DNA of 64,000 nt from Paraburkholderia atlantica (GCF_009362785.1 NZ_WHNQ01000029.1:28915-92914); one strand, 5' to 3'. Numbered from the stretch's first letter, positions 35,837 to 45,245 are shown. Notes: generated from the sequence alone by a model not told the origin. Numbers and translations are program-made.

Positions 35837-37435
35837 ATGCAAGATTGCGCGAATGCCAGCACGCTGTCCTCGACTGCGCCTGTCGGCATCCAAAAGACAC
35901 TAACCCTGAGGGTGACCGGACATGCGCTTGTTCAGATCGACGGCTGCGACACCCACGGCCGCGCAGACAAGTCGGGCTGCAGTTCGTCGGACGTGCCTGA
36001 GCGCGAGCCGGCAGAAGTATGGGAAAGGATAAACAAGCATCCTTGTTTTTCGGAAGAAGCGCATCGCCATTACGCGCGAATGCATGTGGCGGTGGCGCCC
36101 GCCTGCAACATCCAATGCAACTACTGCAATCGTAAATATGACTGTTCCAATGAGTCGCGACCCGGCGTCGTGTCGGAGAAGCTGACGCCGGAGCAGGCCG
36201 TGAATAAGGTTATGGCCGTCGCGGCCAAGATTCCGCAGTTGACGGTGTTGGGCGTTGCGGGTCCCGGTGACTCGCTCGCCAATCCGAAGAGGACTTTTGA
36301 CACTTTCCGTATGCTCCGCGAGCGCGCTCCGGACATCAAACTATGTCTGTCAACGAACGGACTAGCGTTGCCGGACTTTGTCGATGAGATTTGCAGCAAC
36401 GCTGTTGAGCATGTGACGATCACCATCAATATGGTGGACCCCAACGTCGGTGAATTGATCTATCCGTGGATTTTTTGGGACCACCGGCGCGTCAGGGGCA
36501 AGGAGGCCTCGCAGATCCTTCATGAGCGGCAAATGCAAGGGCTCGAAATGCTCACGGCGCGCGGCGTGTTGACGAAGATCAACTCGGTGTTGATTCCGGG
36601 CATAAATGACGAACACCTGATCGAGGTGAACAGCGAAGTGAAGAAGCGCGGTGCTTTCCTGCACAATATCATGCCGCTCATCTCGGACGCTGAGCATGGC
36701 ACGTATTTCGGACTGCACGGACAGCGTGGCCCTACTGCTAGCGAGTTAATGGTCGTGCAGGACCGTTGCAAGGGAGGCGCTACGTTAATGCGCCATTGCC
36801 GTCAGTGCCGTGCGGACGCAGTAGGTCTATTGAGTGAGGACCGCCGCGACGAGTTCAAGCTCGACGGGATCGACGACATGGAAACTAGGTCCGACGCTAA
36901 TTACCGTCGGGAACATCAGCGCCGAGTGGAAGTGCAACGCAATGCGCAGCGCGACGCGAAACAGACTGCAATGGCTTTGGTGAAGGCGAGCGAAGTGCCG
37001 GCCGACCTTAAGGTGCTGATCGCTGTCGCGACGAAGGGAGACGGCCGCGTGAACGCACATTTCGGGCATGTCTCCGAGTTCCAGATTTTCGAGGTCAGCG
37101 CTGGCGGAGCGATCTTTGTGGGACACCGCCGCGTGGAGTCGTATTGTCGGGGCGGCCATGATGATGAAGATCGCCTGCCACCGCTCATACACGCGATCAG
37201 CGATTGCCACGCTGTACTGGTTGCGAAGGTCGGTTTGTGTCCGCGCAAGGAGCTGTCGCAGGCGGGCATTGAGCCGGTGGACCAGTACGCGTACGAAACA
37301 ATCGAAAAAGCCGCGCTGATATGGTTCATCGAATATTGCAGCCGTATCACGAAAGGCGTGACCGTGCACGTGGAGCGTGGCGCCCCCGGGATCCGGCAGA
37401 AGACGTCGATCACTGCGACGGCTGCTGCTGATTGA
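35837..37435 (+). CDS. nifB: NifB, radical SAM FeMo-cofactor core synthase
   Basis: 532 residues. The radical SAM motif is ACNIQCNYCNRKYDC, preceded by HPCFSEEAHRHYARMHVAVA, and the C-terminal NifX-like domain begins LKVLIAVATKGDGRVNAHFG. It makes the NifB-cofactor (8Fe-9S-C). ATG 35837 has GGAGAG upstream; the longer open frame would include the sigma-54 promoter and is rejected. The adjoining fdxN follows on the same strand. Confidence 0.97.
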   Translation: MQDCANASTLSSTAPVGIQKTLTLRVTGHALVQIDGCDTHGRADKSGCSSSDVPEREPAEVWERINKHPCFSEEAHRHYARMHVAVAPACNIQCNYCNRKYDCSNESRPGVVSEKLTPEQAVNKVMAVAAKIPQLTVLGVAGPGDSLANPKRTFDTFRMLRERAPDIKLCLSTNGLALPDFVDEICSNAVEHVTITINMVDPNVGELIYPWIFWDHRRVRGKEASQILHERQMQGLEMLTARGVLTKINSVLIPGINDEHLIEVNSEVKKRGAFLHNIMPLISDAEHGTYFGLHGQRGPTASELMVVQDRCKGGATLMRHCRQCRADAVGLLSEDRRDEFKLDGIDDMETRSDANYRREHQRRVEVQRNAQRDAKQTAMALVKASEVPADLKVLIAVATKGDGRVNAHFGHVSEFQIFEVSAGGAIFVGHRRVESYCRGGHDDEDRLPPLIHAISDCHAVLVAKVGLCPRKELSQAGIEPVDQYAYETIEKAALIWFIEYCSRITKGVTVHVERGAPGIRQKTSITATAAAD

Positions 37436-37503
37436 GCGGCAGACGGCCAAATGGATCGGCCTGCCCGCGCGCTATACAAACCATCATTACAAGGAGTGCC
37501 ATT

Positions 37504-37698
37504 ATGCCCCTGAAGATCATTGCCTCGACCTGTACCGGCTGCTCGGCCTGCGAGCCGCAGTGCCCGAATGTCGCCATAAGCGAGAAAGGTGGCGTGTTCG
37601 CGATCGATCCGAAGAAATGTACCGTATGCGAAGGACAGTTTGATACTCCGCAGTGCTTGGCGGTTTGTCCCGTGGACGGGTGCATTGTGGTGAGCTAG
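37504..37698 (+). CDS. fdxN: FdxN-type 2[4Fe-4S] ferredoxin
   Basis: 64 residues, ATG 37504 with AAGGAG nearby. Cysteine sets CTGCSACEPQC and CTVCEGQFDTPQCLAVC mark the nif-specific bacterial ferredoxin that serves NifB and nitrogenase. It lies 68 bases after nifB. Confidence 0.94.
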   Translation: MPLKIIASTCTGCSACEPQCPNVAISEKGGVFAIDPKKCTVCEGQFDTPQCLAVCPVDGCIVVS

Positions 37699-37766
37699 CA
37701 TCGCTAGCCGCGGGCAGCACATTGACGAATCGTCAAACGACTGCTAACTGTTACCATGCCGACATC

Positions 37767-38129
37767 ATGTTGACCAAATTTTCTGTTACCGCTGCCGCGG
37801 AAAAGTTTATGCGCCGTGTGGTGCGTTTTTCCGGCTTGCCATCAAGTGCTGGTTTTCGTCTTCTTGTCAGGACCGGCGGATGCTCTGGATATGACGCCGA
37901 ATTCAGTGCCGAAGTAGAGGCTCGGACCGGCGACGAGACCATCGAAGTCCACGGACTGCGAATTTTCTTGCCGGCAGAAAGCCGCGTTTTGCTAGATGGT
38001 CTGAAGATCGACTTTATCGAAACGCCGGATCGGTCAGGTTTCGCATTTATTAAGGATGACCAACGGTCGGTCGTCGCGGTCAGTGCCGATGTCGCTCGGA
38101 TTGATGTGAGCGCGATCGGACGCGGGTGA
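37767..38129 (+). CDS. HesB/IscA-like protein with reduced cysteines
   Basis: 120 residues with the A-type carrier core RLLVRTGGCSGYDAEFSAE. The normal C-terminal CGCG-type pair is absent, so only one of the usual three cysteines remains. Similar proteins occur near nifB or nifZ in other diazotrophs. It may deliver or hold iron-sulfur clusters with a partner, or have another role. Confidence 0.8.
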   Translation: MLTKFSVTAAAEKFMRRVVRFSGLPSSAGFRLLVRTGGCSGYDAEFSAEVEARTGDETIEVHGLRIFLPAESRVLLDGLKIDFIETPDRSGFAFIKDDQRSVVAVSADVARIDVSAIGRG

Positions 38130-38188
38130 CGCATTCATCGACCGCAGTTGTCTTGAGCTAGCAGTTCGGTATGTCACGGAGGAAGAGT

Positions 38189-38686
38189 ATGACTGGAACT
38201 GACAACGATGACCTCATTGAGCTCACATTTGCGCCTCGCTTCAGCATTGGTGAGCGCGTCGCTTCGCGCTTCTCCATCCGTAACGACGGCACCTACGCCG
38301 GTAAGGCTTTGGGTGAATCGCTCGTCAGCAAAGGCGACGTGGGGTATGTGATCGGAATCGAAACCTTCCTGCAACGGTTCTACATCTATGCAGTTCACTT
38401 CGTCGAAATCGACCATCGCGTCGGCATGCGCGCCAAGGAGCTATGCACGCTCGACCACCTTCCCCATGACGTGCTCGCCCGTTTGGGCGAGCATGCGGCC
38501 GATCTATGCTGGATAGGTCTTCGTATCCCCGAGGGAACTGACCACAATGGAACCGTCGGACGCGGCTCGTGTAATGCGCATGGTTATGATGCACCGGACG
38601 GTTCGCAAGTCAACGGAGCCCGTCTAGTCGTCGGCAATCCGCGTCACGGAGTTGCGGGACCTTTGCAACGGCGAAGTCTATTTTAG
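38189..38686 (+). CDS. nifZ: NifZ, P-cluster maturation protein
   Basis: 165 residues from ATG 38189, which follows GGAGGAA; an upstream ATG at 38171 has no site. FSIGERVASRFSIRNDGTYA and KGDVGYVIGIETFLQRFYIY are NifZ-like (SH3-type fold). NifZ helps form the second P-cluster of NifD/K. The last 60 residues are glycine-rich and do not look like the family, so the C-terminus may be frame-shifted or diverged. Confidence 0.85.
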   Translation: MTGTDNDDLIELTFAPRFSIGERVASRFSIRNDGTYAGKALGESLVSKGDVGYVIGIETFLQRFYIYAVHFVEIDHRVGMRAKELCTLDHLPHDVLARLGEHAADLCWIGLRIPEGTDHNGTVGRGSCNAHGYDAPDGSQVNGARLVVGNPRHGVAGPLQRRSLF

Positions 38687-39004
38687 GCCGGTGCGGGAGC
38701 GGCTTTCTGGTTAAGGCTTGGAGGCTTGCCGAAATGGCCAGAAATACGTGGTGCCTGCGAGTCTTGCGATGCGCTCAATCAGTCAATTTTGACGGGCAGG
38801 CGGTCGCTGCACTGAGGGCGAGATCGCGCCCGGCTGGACGGTCGTAAGGGAAGAAGGACGATATCGGTCTATCAGAGCTGGGAGGCACTCGTCGCAGTAC
38901 AAGAGCCACCTACGACGAGCGCTGTGCTTCTCGGCTCGATCGTTAGATTTATTGGATTTACTTGTTGAAGTGCGAATCTTTTAACCGACCTTGGAACTCT
39001 CAAC
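38687..39004. other. nifZ-nifT gap
   Basis: 318 bases with no gene. No GG-N10-GC element was found, so nifT and its followers are probably read through from nifB or use an unrecognised promoter. Confidence 0.4.
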
Positions 39005-39223
39005 GTGAAACTAATGATCCGCATGGACAGGAAAGGCATACTCAGCGCCTACGTGCCAAAGAAGGATCTCGAGGAGCAGATCGTCTCCATCGATGGCAAG
39101 AAGATGTGGGGCGGAGTGATAACGCTTGCGAACGGCTGGCGATTCCAACTGCCGGAGATGGCGGCCGATACAACGCTTCCTGTCACCGTAGAAGCGCGTC
39201 GCGTCGCGGGTGAGCCCGACTGA
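39005..39223 (+). CDS. nifT: NifT (FixU) small nif protein
   Basis: 72 residues from GTG 39005, chosen because the family begins MK.MIR and the sequence reads MKLMIRMDRKGILSAYVPKK. WGGVITLANGWRFQLPEM also fits. Role unknown; usually next to nifK or nifZ. Confidence 0.93.
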   Translation: MKLMIRMDRKGILSAYVPKKDLEEQIVSIDGKKMWGGVITLANGWRFQLPEMAADTTLPVTVEARRVAGEPD

Positions 39224-39224
39224 C

Positions 39225-39503
39225 ATGGCACTTACAGCAGATCAGATCAGTACTATCGCCGAGTTGATGCTGAGCGAACCGACGCTGCTGGAGGCTGCCG
39301 CAACCTGGCGGAAGTCGTATCCCGATGTGCGAGTCATTCGGATTAGCGCGGTCGAGCTTGTCAATGAAAAACCCCTCCTCCAGTTTCGGGGCCGCCGCGT
39401 TTATCTCGCGACGTCGACAGGTGTCTGTGTTTCCGTGACAACAGACGCAAGTGAGGCCAATATGCTCATCCTTGCAGAAGACGGAGTCTACGATGGAAAC
39501 TGA
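39225..39503 (+). CDS. DUF6129-like nif-associated protein
   Basis: 92 residues, begins MALTADQISTIAELMLSEPT; the second half is LQFRGRRVYLATSTGVCVSV. Small proteins of this kind accompany nifT. ATG comes one base after the nifT stop, and its own end overlaps the DegT-like start by 11 bases. The DUF name is from memory and moderate in certainty. Confidence 0.7.
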   Translation: MALTADQISTIAELMLSEPTLLEAAATWRKSYPDVRVIRISAVELVNEKPLLQFRGRRVYLATSTGVCVSVTTDASEANMLILAEDGVYDGN

Positions 39504-40656
39504 GGGAATTTCACTTACTGAACCTGCGTGCGGGCCGCGGGAGGTCGAGCTGGTTCACGCGGTCCTGCAATCGTCGTGCTGGAGCGACGGACCAATGCTC
39601 GATTCTTTTGAGACTGCATTCGCAGGCTGGAGCGGCCGTGTCCATGCGGTCGCAGTGGCGAGCGGGACGCTCGGCACTTGGATTGCGCTGCGTGCGCTCG
39701 GCATCGGTCAAGGCCATGAAGTCATCTGCGCATCGCATACATGGCATCAGATCGCGCATGCGATCACCCTCGCTGGCGCGACACCGGTGTTTGCCGATAT
39801 CGACTACTGGAGCGGTTGCCTCGACGCGATGAAGGCACAAGAGAAGATTGGAGATCGGACGCGTGCAATCCTTGCGGGAAATACGAACGGACATCCTGCC
39901 GCGTGGCAATCGTTGCGCGAGCTTGCCGATCTGAATGGTCTGAGCCTGATCGAGGATAGCACTGAGGCGCTCGGATCACGCTACCGTGGGCGCTGCGTGG
40001 GGGCGTTCGGTAAAGTGACGGTTTTTGACTTTTCGCCACCCTCCGCGTTGTGTGCGGGAGAGGGCGGAATGCTCGTCACGGACGACGACAGCTTGGCGCA
40101 CGAACTGCGTTACTTAAGGCGACGTCTGAGCGCCGATCGAAAGTCGCTCTCCCTCGGTGCCCGGGTGCCGCTGCAGGCGGGTATGAGTGAAATCACCGCC
40201 GCGCTCGGCCTCGCACAACTGGCAGGGCTCGAGGAGCGGCTCGCCCAACGGAAGCGGGTCGAAGCCTGGTATCATGAAGCGATGGAGAGCTTCGAAGGCA
40301 TCAAACCACCGTATCAGGCGGAGGACGTGGACGAAGTGAATTGGATGCTTTACGTCGTGCATCTGGGCAAGAGGTTTACTCACAGCGCGCGTGCTCAAAT
40401 GATCGACGACATGCTGGCTTGCGGGGTAGAAACGGCAGCCTACAGCCATCCGTTGCATGAGCAGTTTCATTACATGAAGGCCGCCGATGCTATTGGAGGT
40501 CGACGAGGCTGTCTGCCCGATACCGAGCGGATTGGCGATCGAGCACTCGCGTTGCCGCTGCACACTCAGCTTACTGTTCAGGATGTGAAGTACATCGTCA
40601 AAACTTTGAAGGACACGGCGACCAACGTCGGTGCGGGGGCCGCGATCTATCTCTAG
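39493..40656 (+). CDS. DegT/DnrJ-family PLP-fold protein lacking the catalytic lysine
   Basis: 387 residues of the DegT/DnrJ/EryC1/StrS aminotransferase fold: ASGTLGTWIALRALGIGQGH, SHTWHQIAHAITLAGATPVF, LIEDSTEALGSRYRGR (with the pyridine-contacting Asp155) and VFDFSPPSALCAGEGGMLVT. In working family members the lysine that binds PLP sits six residues after the first F of FSF and before GEGG; here that position is Ser184. It therefore cannot form the normal internal aldimine. It is last in the nifT-DUF6129 group by overlap. Function unknown; it may bind a nucleotide sugar, PMP or a protein. Confidence 0.85.
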   Translation: METEGISLTEPACGPREVELVHAVLQSSCWSDGPMLDSFETAFAGWSGRVHAVAVASGTLGTWIALRALGIGQGHEVICASHTWHQIAHAITLAGATPVFADIDYWSGCLDAMKAQEKIGDRTRAILAGNTNGHPAAWQSLRELADLNGLSLIEDSTEALGSRYRGRCVGAFGKVTVFDFSPPSALCAGEGGMLVTDDDSLAHELRYLRRRLSADRKSLSLGARVPLQAGMSEITAALGLAQLAGLEERLAQRKRVEAWYHEAMESFEGIKPPYQAEDVDEVNWMLYVVHLGKRFTHSARAQMIDDMLACGVETAAYSHPLHEQFHYMKAADAIGGRRGCLPDTERIGDRALALPLHTQLTVQDVKYIVKTLKDTATNVGAGAAIYL

Positions 40657-40714
40657 GTAGAACAACGGAAAGAGAGATGAAGGTAACATCGGCCATGTTG
40701 TCGCTGCGCCTTTA

Positions 40715-40957
40715 TTAACCCTCACGCAACAGTTTGCTGCGGTCCGCCGTCGAGTAGTTGCTGAAATGTCCCTCGTGCGCCGCTTGACGGCGGGCCGCAG
40801 CGATGATTGCCCTGCTGCGCGCTGGGGCGGACGGTGCACTGACCTGCTTCTCCAGTTCGGTGCTCTGACAGCGGGGGCAGGCGACGGGCGAGTTCGTGCG
40901 CACGAGAGTTTCGAAACGCAACCTGCAGTTGCGACATACATAGTCGTAGAGCGGCAT
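40715..40957 (-). CDS. FmdB-type zinc-ribbon protein
   Basis: 80 residues, MPLYDYVCRNCRLRFETLVR followed by CPRCQSTELEKQVSAP, the FmdB zinc ribbon (two CXXC knuckles). Such small proteins occur in nif clusters. Last gene of a three-gene minus-strand group that points away from nifH. Confidence 0.85.
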   Translation of the reverse strand: MPLYDYVCRNCRLRFETLVRTNSPVACPRCQSTELEKQVSAPSAPARSRAIIAAARRQAAHEGHFSNYSTADRSKLLREG

Positions 40958-40970
40958 GACGAGGGGCAGG

Positions 40971-41612
40971 TCAACGGGAAACATTATCGGAGAAGACGCC
41001 GCGCGCGGTCCCCGGGCCATAATAAGGCGATTCGCCGGCTGAGACCAATTTGGGGCTCCTGCGTTCGTGTGCCGCGTGCAGTAACTGGAGTCCCAAATCG
41101 GCAGCCATGTCGAGGGCGTCACGGCCGTCTGGCGCAACGAGACTGTCATTCGCGCCGAGCGACAGCAACAGCCACATAACCTCAATTCGACCGGTGGCGG
41201 CCGCCTGCATCAGACACGTCATATCGTCCGCGTTTAGGTGATCAAGAGCGAGTCCTGCACCGACCAACCGAAGGATCGGTCCTGGTGCGCCGCCCAAACA
41301 TGCATACCACAGCGCATGGTTTCCTTCGTCGTCGAGGGCGCTGATGCGTGCGCCTGATTCGAGTAGCGCAGCGACAATGTAGTCTTCGCCGTGCAGCGCC
41401 GCCAGCATTAAGGGCGTAATGCCGTCAATGCTGCGCGATTGAGTGTCCGGGAAGTCGTGAGCATCGAGCCATTTCGCAACCGCCACGCACGGAGGTGCAT
41501 GAAGATCTGCGTCGGCGTTCGCGATATCCGTGTGCGTGTGGCTCGGGCTTTCGAGTAGGGGAGTCTCGAGTGACGCGGTTTGACGTGATGCGGTCTTGGT
41601 GCGCAGTGACAT
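40971..41612 (-). CDS. Ankyrin-repeat protein
   Basis: 213 residues with about four ankyrin repeats from residue 60: DGITPLMLAALHGEDYIVAA, DDEGNHALWYACLGGAPGPI, NADDMTCLMQAAATGRIEVM, PDGRDALDMAADLGLQLLHA. Acts by protein binding. Thirteen bases from the zinc-ribbon gene, same operon. Confidence 0.9.
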   Translation of the reverse strand: MSLRTKTASRQTASLETPLLESPSHTHTDIANADADLHAPPCVAVAKWLDAHDFPDTQSRSIDGITPLMLAALHGEDYIVAALLESGARISALDDEGNHALWYACLGGAPGPILRLVGAGLALDHLNADDMTCLMQAAATGRIEVMWLLLSLGANDSLVAPDGRDALDMAADLGLQLLHAAHERRSPKLVSAGESPYYGPGTARGVFSDNVSR

Positions 41613-41704
41613 GCTTTCACTCCGGTGGAGGTGATTGGAATCGCCGTCACATTCTGAAACGCGAGGCAGCGATTACATGCGGGCGACCTGCCGTGACGCT
41701 GTCG

Positions 41705-42313
41705 TCAGACGGGCCTGTTTTCATTTGGATCGCGAATCGGTCCCATCAGTTTGAGGCCTTCCGCGTAACTTATCGTGTCAAAGGAAAAGCTAAATTGCAT
41801 CGCCGCATCGACGATAGCATCGAGCTTCCCGGCAGTGTCTGTTCTCTTGAGGTCGCCCTTCTCCAGGTAAAGGAGTTCGAGCATCTCGTTGTAGACTGTC
41901 GATTCGAGTATCGGCAGAACATAAAACGTCGCTTCTTTGTACGGCACCTGAAAGCGGCTGGACAGATCGATGTTGTCACAGAACAGGAAGTACTTGCCGT
42001 GGTGCGACAGGGCCTCGCCGAGTACTTCTCCGACATTCGTCAAGTGTTCAAAACTCAGTAACCAACCTGCGAAGAATTGGACGTGTGGGTCGCCAGCATT
42101 CGCGACAGCCATCACCTGCTCGCAAGAGAGCTCGGGCGGACGGGCCTCGTCGGCGAGGTGAGGCCCAAATCGTAGCGCCAGCTCACCGCGAAAGCCGAAC
42201 CTGTCAGCCGCATTTGTGCGGCCCTTAAAGACGGGGTTGAGGAGGCGCCCCTCGCGATCGAGGCGGGCAAATGGTGTCCCACTGAGTGCAGGAGAGGTTA
42301 GCGTATCAGGCAT
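41705..42313 (-). CDS. Unrecognised protein under a sigma-54 promoter
   Basis: 202 residues, no signal peptide. Notable pieces: RFGFRGELALRFGPHL, VQFFAGWLLSFEHLTNVGEV and YKEATFYVLPILESTVYNEM. I cannot name the family. A near-perfect -24/-12 element lies 82 bases upstream, so it should be expressed with nif genes. First of three (with ankyrin and zinc-ribbon genes). Confidence 0.75.
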   Translation of the reverse strand: MPDTLTSPALSGTPFARLDREGRLLNPVFKGRTNAADRFGFRGELALRFGPHLADEARPPELSCEQVMAVANAGDPHVQFFAGWLLSFEHLTNVGEVLGEALSHHGKYFLFCDNIDLSSRFQVPYKEATFYVLPILESTVYNEMLELLYLEKGDLKRTDTAGKLDAIVDAAMQFSFSFDTISYAEGLKLMGPIRDPNENRPV

Positions 42314-42394
42314 TCTGTAATCCTAATTGGAGAAATAGCTTGGCATAGTTAATCTGGTGCTGGATCGTGCCTTTTCAGCGGGCAGCCAGAAACT

Positions 42395-42410
42395 CGCAAC
42401 ATCCGTACCA
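42395..42410 (-). promoter_or_regulatory. Sigma-54 promoter of the accessory operon divergent from nifH
   Basis: Minus-strand TGGTACG-GATG-TTGCG, GG-N10-GC spacing, close to consensus. Confidence 0.85.
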
Positions 42411-42597
42411 ATGCTGCATGCTGGCCAATACTGCGGTAAGCCGGGTCAAGCGGGCAACAACTCTGCACTTGGATGTCCATTTGGGGCGAAGGGGCGTGCG
42501 GTTTGTCAGGAAGACGACGTCGAAATTGTCGGGGGCCGAAATTGGAGAGTTTGCGGATGGCCTCGCTGAGCAAGCATTTGGCGGATTCAGGGGCTTG

Positions 42598-42613
42598 TGG
42601 CATGGACGTTGCA
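42598..42613 (+). promoter_or_regulatory. Sigma-54 promoter of nifHDK
   Basis: TGGCATG-GACG-TTGCA, one base off the consensus, 145 bases before the nifH ATG. No exact TGT-N10-ACA was found between 42,314 and 42,597. Confidence 0.88.
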
Positions 42614-42758
42614 GGGACGAAGGGCGCGGACACACTCCGGCCGATGCGTGACTCTAGAAGAAGACCATATAGACACAGCAGGCTGAGGACTTGGTCGTGG
42701 CTTTTCAGTGCTGATTCGCACCTATGGTTTTACCTTCTAATCTCAATGGAGTAAAACA

Positions 42759-43640
42759 ATGTCTCAACTTCGACAAATTGCCTTCTACGGAAAGGGCGGC
42801 ATCGGTAAGTCGACCACGTCGCAGAATACGCTTGCAGCGCTTAGCGACCTTGGGCAAAAGATCTTGATCGTTGGGTGCGATCCCAAGGCCGACTCGACAC
42901 GTCTTATATTGCACGCGAAAGCTCAGGACACCATCCTCTCTCTCGCTGCGGAAGCCGGTTCGGTCGAAGACCTCGAACTCGATGACGTTATGAAGATAGG
43001 CTACAAGAATATCCGCTGTGTCGAGTCGGGCGGGCCTGAGCCAGGCGTCGGCTGTGCGGGTCGGGGTGTCATCACATCGATCAACTTCCTTGAGGAGAAT
43101 GGCGCCTACGACGGAGTCGACTACGTGTCATACGATGTGCTCGGCGACGTCGTTTGCGGTGGTTTCGCAATGCCTATTCGCGAGAACAAGGCACAGGAAA
43201 TTTACATCGTGATGTCGGGAGAAATGATGGCGATGTACGCCGCTAATAACATCTCGAAGGGAATCTTGAAATATGCGAACAGTGGGGGTGTGCGTTTGGG
43301 CGGACTCATTTGCAACGAGCGCAAAACCGACAAGGAACTTGAACTGGCCGAATCACTGGCAGCGATGCTAGGCACTAAATTGATTCACTTCGTCCCGCGC
43401 GACAACATTGTGCAGCATGCGGAACTTCGTCGGATGACCGTGATTGAGTACGCGCCGGACAGCGAGCAGGCTGGGCAATATCGCGCGCTTGCGGAGAAGG
43501 TTCACCATAACGGCGGCAATGGCGTGATCCCAACTCCGATCACAATGGATCAGCTCGAAGACTTATTGATGGAAAAAGGAATTATGGTGCAAGTCGATGA
43601 GTCCCAAGTCGGCAAGACCGCCGCCGAGCTCACCGCCTGA
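42759..43640 (+). CDS. nifH: NifH, nitrogenase Fe protein
   Basis: 293 residues. P-loop FYGKGGIGKSTTSQN, cluster cysteines in ESGGPEPGVGCAGRGVI and DVLGDVVCGGFAMPI. It passes electrons to NifDK with ATP hydrolysis. Start follows GGAGTAAAACA. First gene of nifHDK. Confidence 0.99.
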   Translation: MSQLRQIAFYGKGGIGKSTTSQNTLAALSDLGQKILIVGCDPKADSTRLILHAKAQDTILSLAAEAGSVEDLELDDVMKIGYKNIRCVESGGPEPGVGCAGRGVITSINFLEENGAYDGVDYVSYDVLGDVVCGGFAMPIRENKAQEIYIVMSGEMMAMYAANNISKGILKYANSGGVRLGGLICNERKTDKELELAESLAAMLGTKLIHFVPRDNIVQHAELRRMTVIEYAPDSEQAGQYRALAEKVHHNGGNGVIPTPITMDQLEDLLMEKGIMVQVDESQVGKTAAELTA

Positions 43641-43717
43641 CGAGTGCTGACGACGGTTGCCGTGCGGCGCACGGCTACCGTTTCCGCCAACGACAGTCTT
43701 CACTTATAGGATATTCA

Positions 43718-45181
43718 ATGACCGCGACGGTTGAAGAACGCAAAGCTGCTAATAAGGCCTTGATTGACGAAGTGCTGCGAGCTTACCCTGAAAAAATGGC
43801 TAAACGGCGGGCCAAGCATTTGGGTTCCTTCGAACAGGGCAAGCCTGACTGTGGTGTGAAGTCAAACATCAAGTCTTTGCCGGGGGTGATGACGATTCGG
43901 GGCTGCGCTTACGCGGGCTCGAAGGGCGTCGTCTGGGGGCCGATCAAGGACATGATTCACATCAGTCACGGACCTGTCGGATGCGGGCAGTACTCGTGGG
44001 GATCGCGCCGCAACTACTACGTCGGGACGACAGGAATCGATGCGTTTGTCACGATGCAATTCACGTCCGACTTCCAAGAGAAGGACATTGTGTTCGGCGG
44101 TGACAAGAAACTCGATAAGATCGTCGACGAGATTCAGGAGCTGTTTCCGCTGAACAGGGGCATATCCGTCCAAACCGAATGCCCAATCGGCCTCATCGGT
44201 GACGATATTGAGGCAGTATCTAAAAGGAAGAGCGCGCAGTACGGCGGGCACACGATCGTACCGGTGCGCTGTGAGGGCTTTCGAGGCGTATCGCAGTCAC
44301 TCGGGCATCACCTCGCAAACGATGCGATTCGCGACTGCGTGTTCGACCGCGCCGAGCCGAGACAGCGATCCGCGCTGGAGTCCACACCGTACGATGTCGC
44401 GATCATTGGCGACTACAACATTGGCGGTGATGCGTGGTCGAGCCGCATTCTCCTCGAAGAAATGGGCCTGCGGGTCATCGCGCAGTGGTCAGGCGATGGC
44501 ACTCTCGCAGAACTTGAGAATACGCCGCGATCTAAGCTCAACCTGCTTCACTGCTACCGTTCGATGAACTACATCAGCCGGCACATGGAGGAGAAGTATG
44601 GCACTCCATGGGTCGAATACAATTTTTTCGGCCCGACAATGATCGAAAAGAGCTTGCGCGAGATTGCAAGCCGATTCGACGACACCATTATGGAAAACGC
44701 CGAGAAGGTGATCGCAAAATACCGTCCGTTGATGGATGCCGTCATAGCCAAATATAAGCCGCGGCTTCAGACGAAAAAAGTGATGCTGTTTGTAGGTGGC
44801 CTTCGCCCACGCCACGTAATAGGGGCGTACGAGGATCTTGGGATGGAAGTTGTCGGTACCGGCTACGAGTTTGCTCACAACGACGACTACCAGCGCACAA
44901 CGCATCACATAAAAGAAGGCACTCTGATTTACGACGACGTGACTGGCTACGAATTCGAGAAGTTTGTCGAACATACGCGACCAGACCTCGTCGGCTCCGG
45001 CATCAAAGAAAAATACGTCTTTCAGAAGATGGGCGTCCCATTCCGCCAGATGCACAGCTGGGATTATTCTGGCCCATATCATGGCTACGACGGCTTCGCT
45101 ATCTTCGCGCGGGACATGGACATGGCGATCTCGAGTCCTGTCTGGAGTCTGTCGAAAGCACCGTGGAAGAAGGCGGCGTGA
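43718..45181 (+). CDS. nifD: NifD, MoFe protein alpha chain
   Basis: 487 residues. P-cluster ligands in MTIRGCAYAGSKGVVWG and HISHGPVGCGQYSWG and C of IQTECPIGLIGDDIEAV-type segment (here VQTECPIGLIGDD); FeMo-co ligands Cys in LLHCYRSMNYI and His in FRQMHSWDYSGPYHG. All are present. 77 bases after nifH. Confidence 0.99.
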   Translation: MTATVEERKAANKALIDEVLRAYPEKMAKRRAKHLGSFEQGKPDCGVKSNIKSLPGVMTIRGCAYAGSKGVVWGPIKDMIHISHGPVGCGQYSWGSRRNYYVGTTGIDAFVTMQFTSDFQEKDIVFGGDKKLDKIVDEIQELFPLNRGISVQTECPIGLIGDDIEAVSKRKSAQYGGHTIVPVRCEGFRGVSQSLGHHLANDAIRDCVFDRAEPRQRSALESTPYDVAIIGDYNIGGDAWSSRILLEEMGLRVIAQWSGDGTLAELENTPRSKLNLLHCYRSMNYISRHMEEKYGTPWVEYNFFGPTMIEKSLREIASRFDDTIMENAEKVIAKYRPLMDAVIAKYKPRLQTKKVMLFVGGLRPRHVIGAYEDLGMEVVGTGYEFAHNDDYQRTTHHIKEGTLIYDDVTGYEFEKFVEHTRPDLVGSGIKEKYVFQKMGVPFRQMHSWDYSGPYHGYDGFAIFARDMDMAISSPVWSLSKAPWKKAA

Positions 45182-45245
45182 GCGCTGTTAGCGGCATGGC
45201 CGCGCCGATCGCCGGTTGCATAGAACATCAATACAGGAGCCAATC

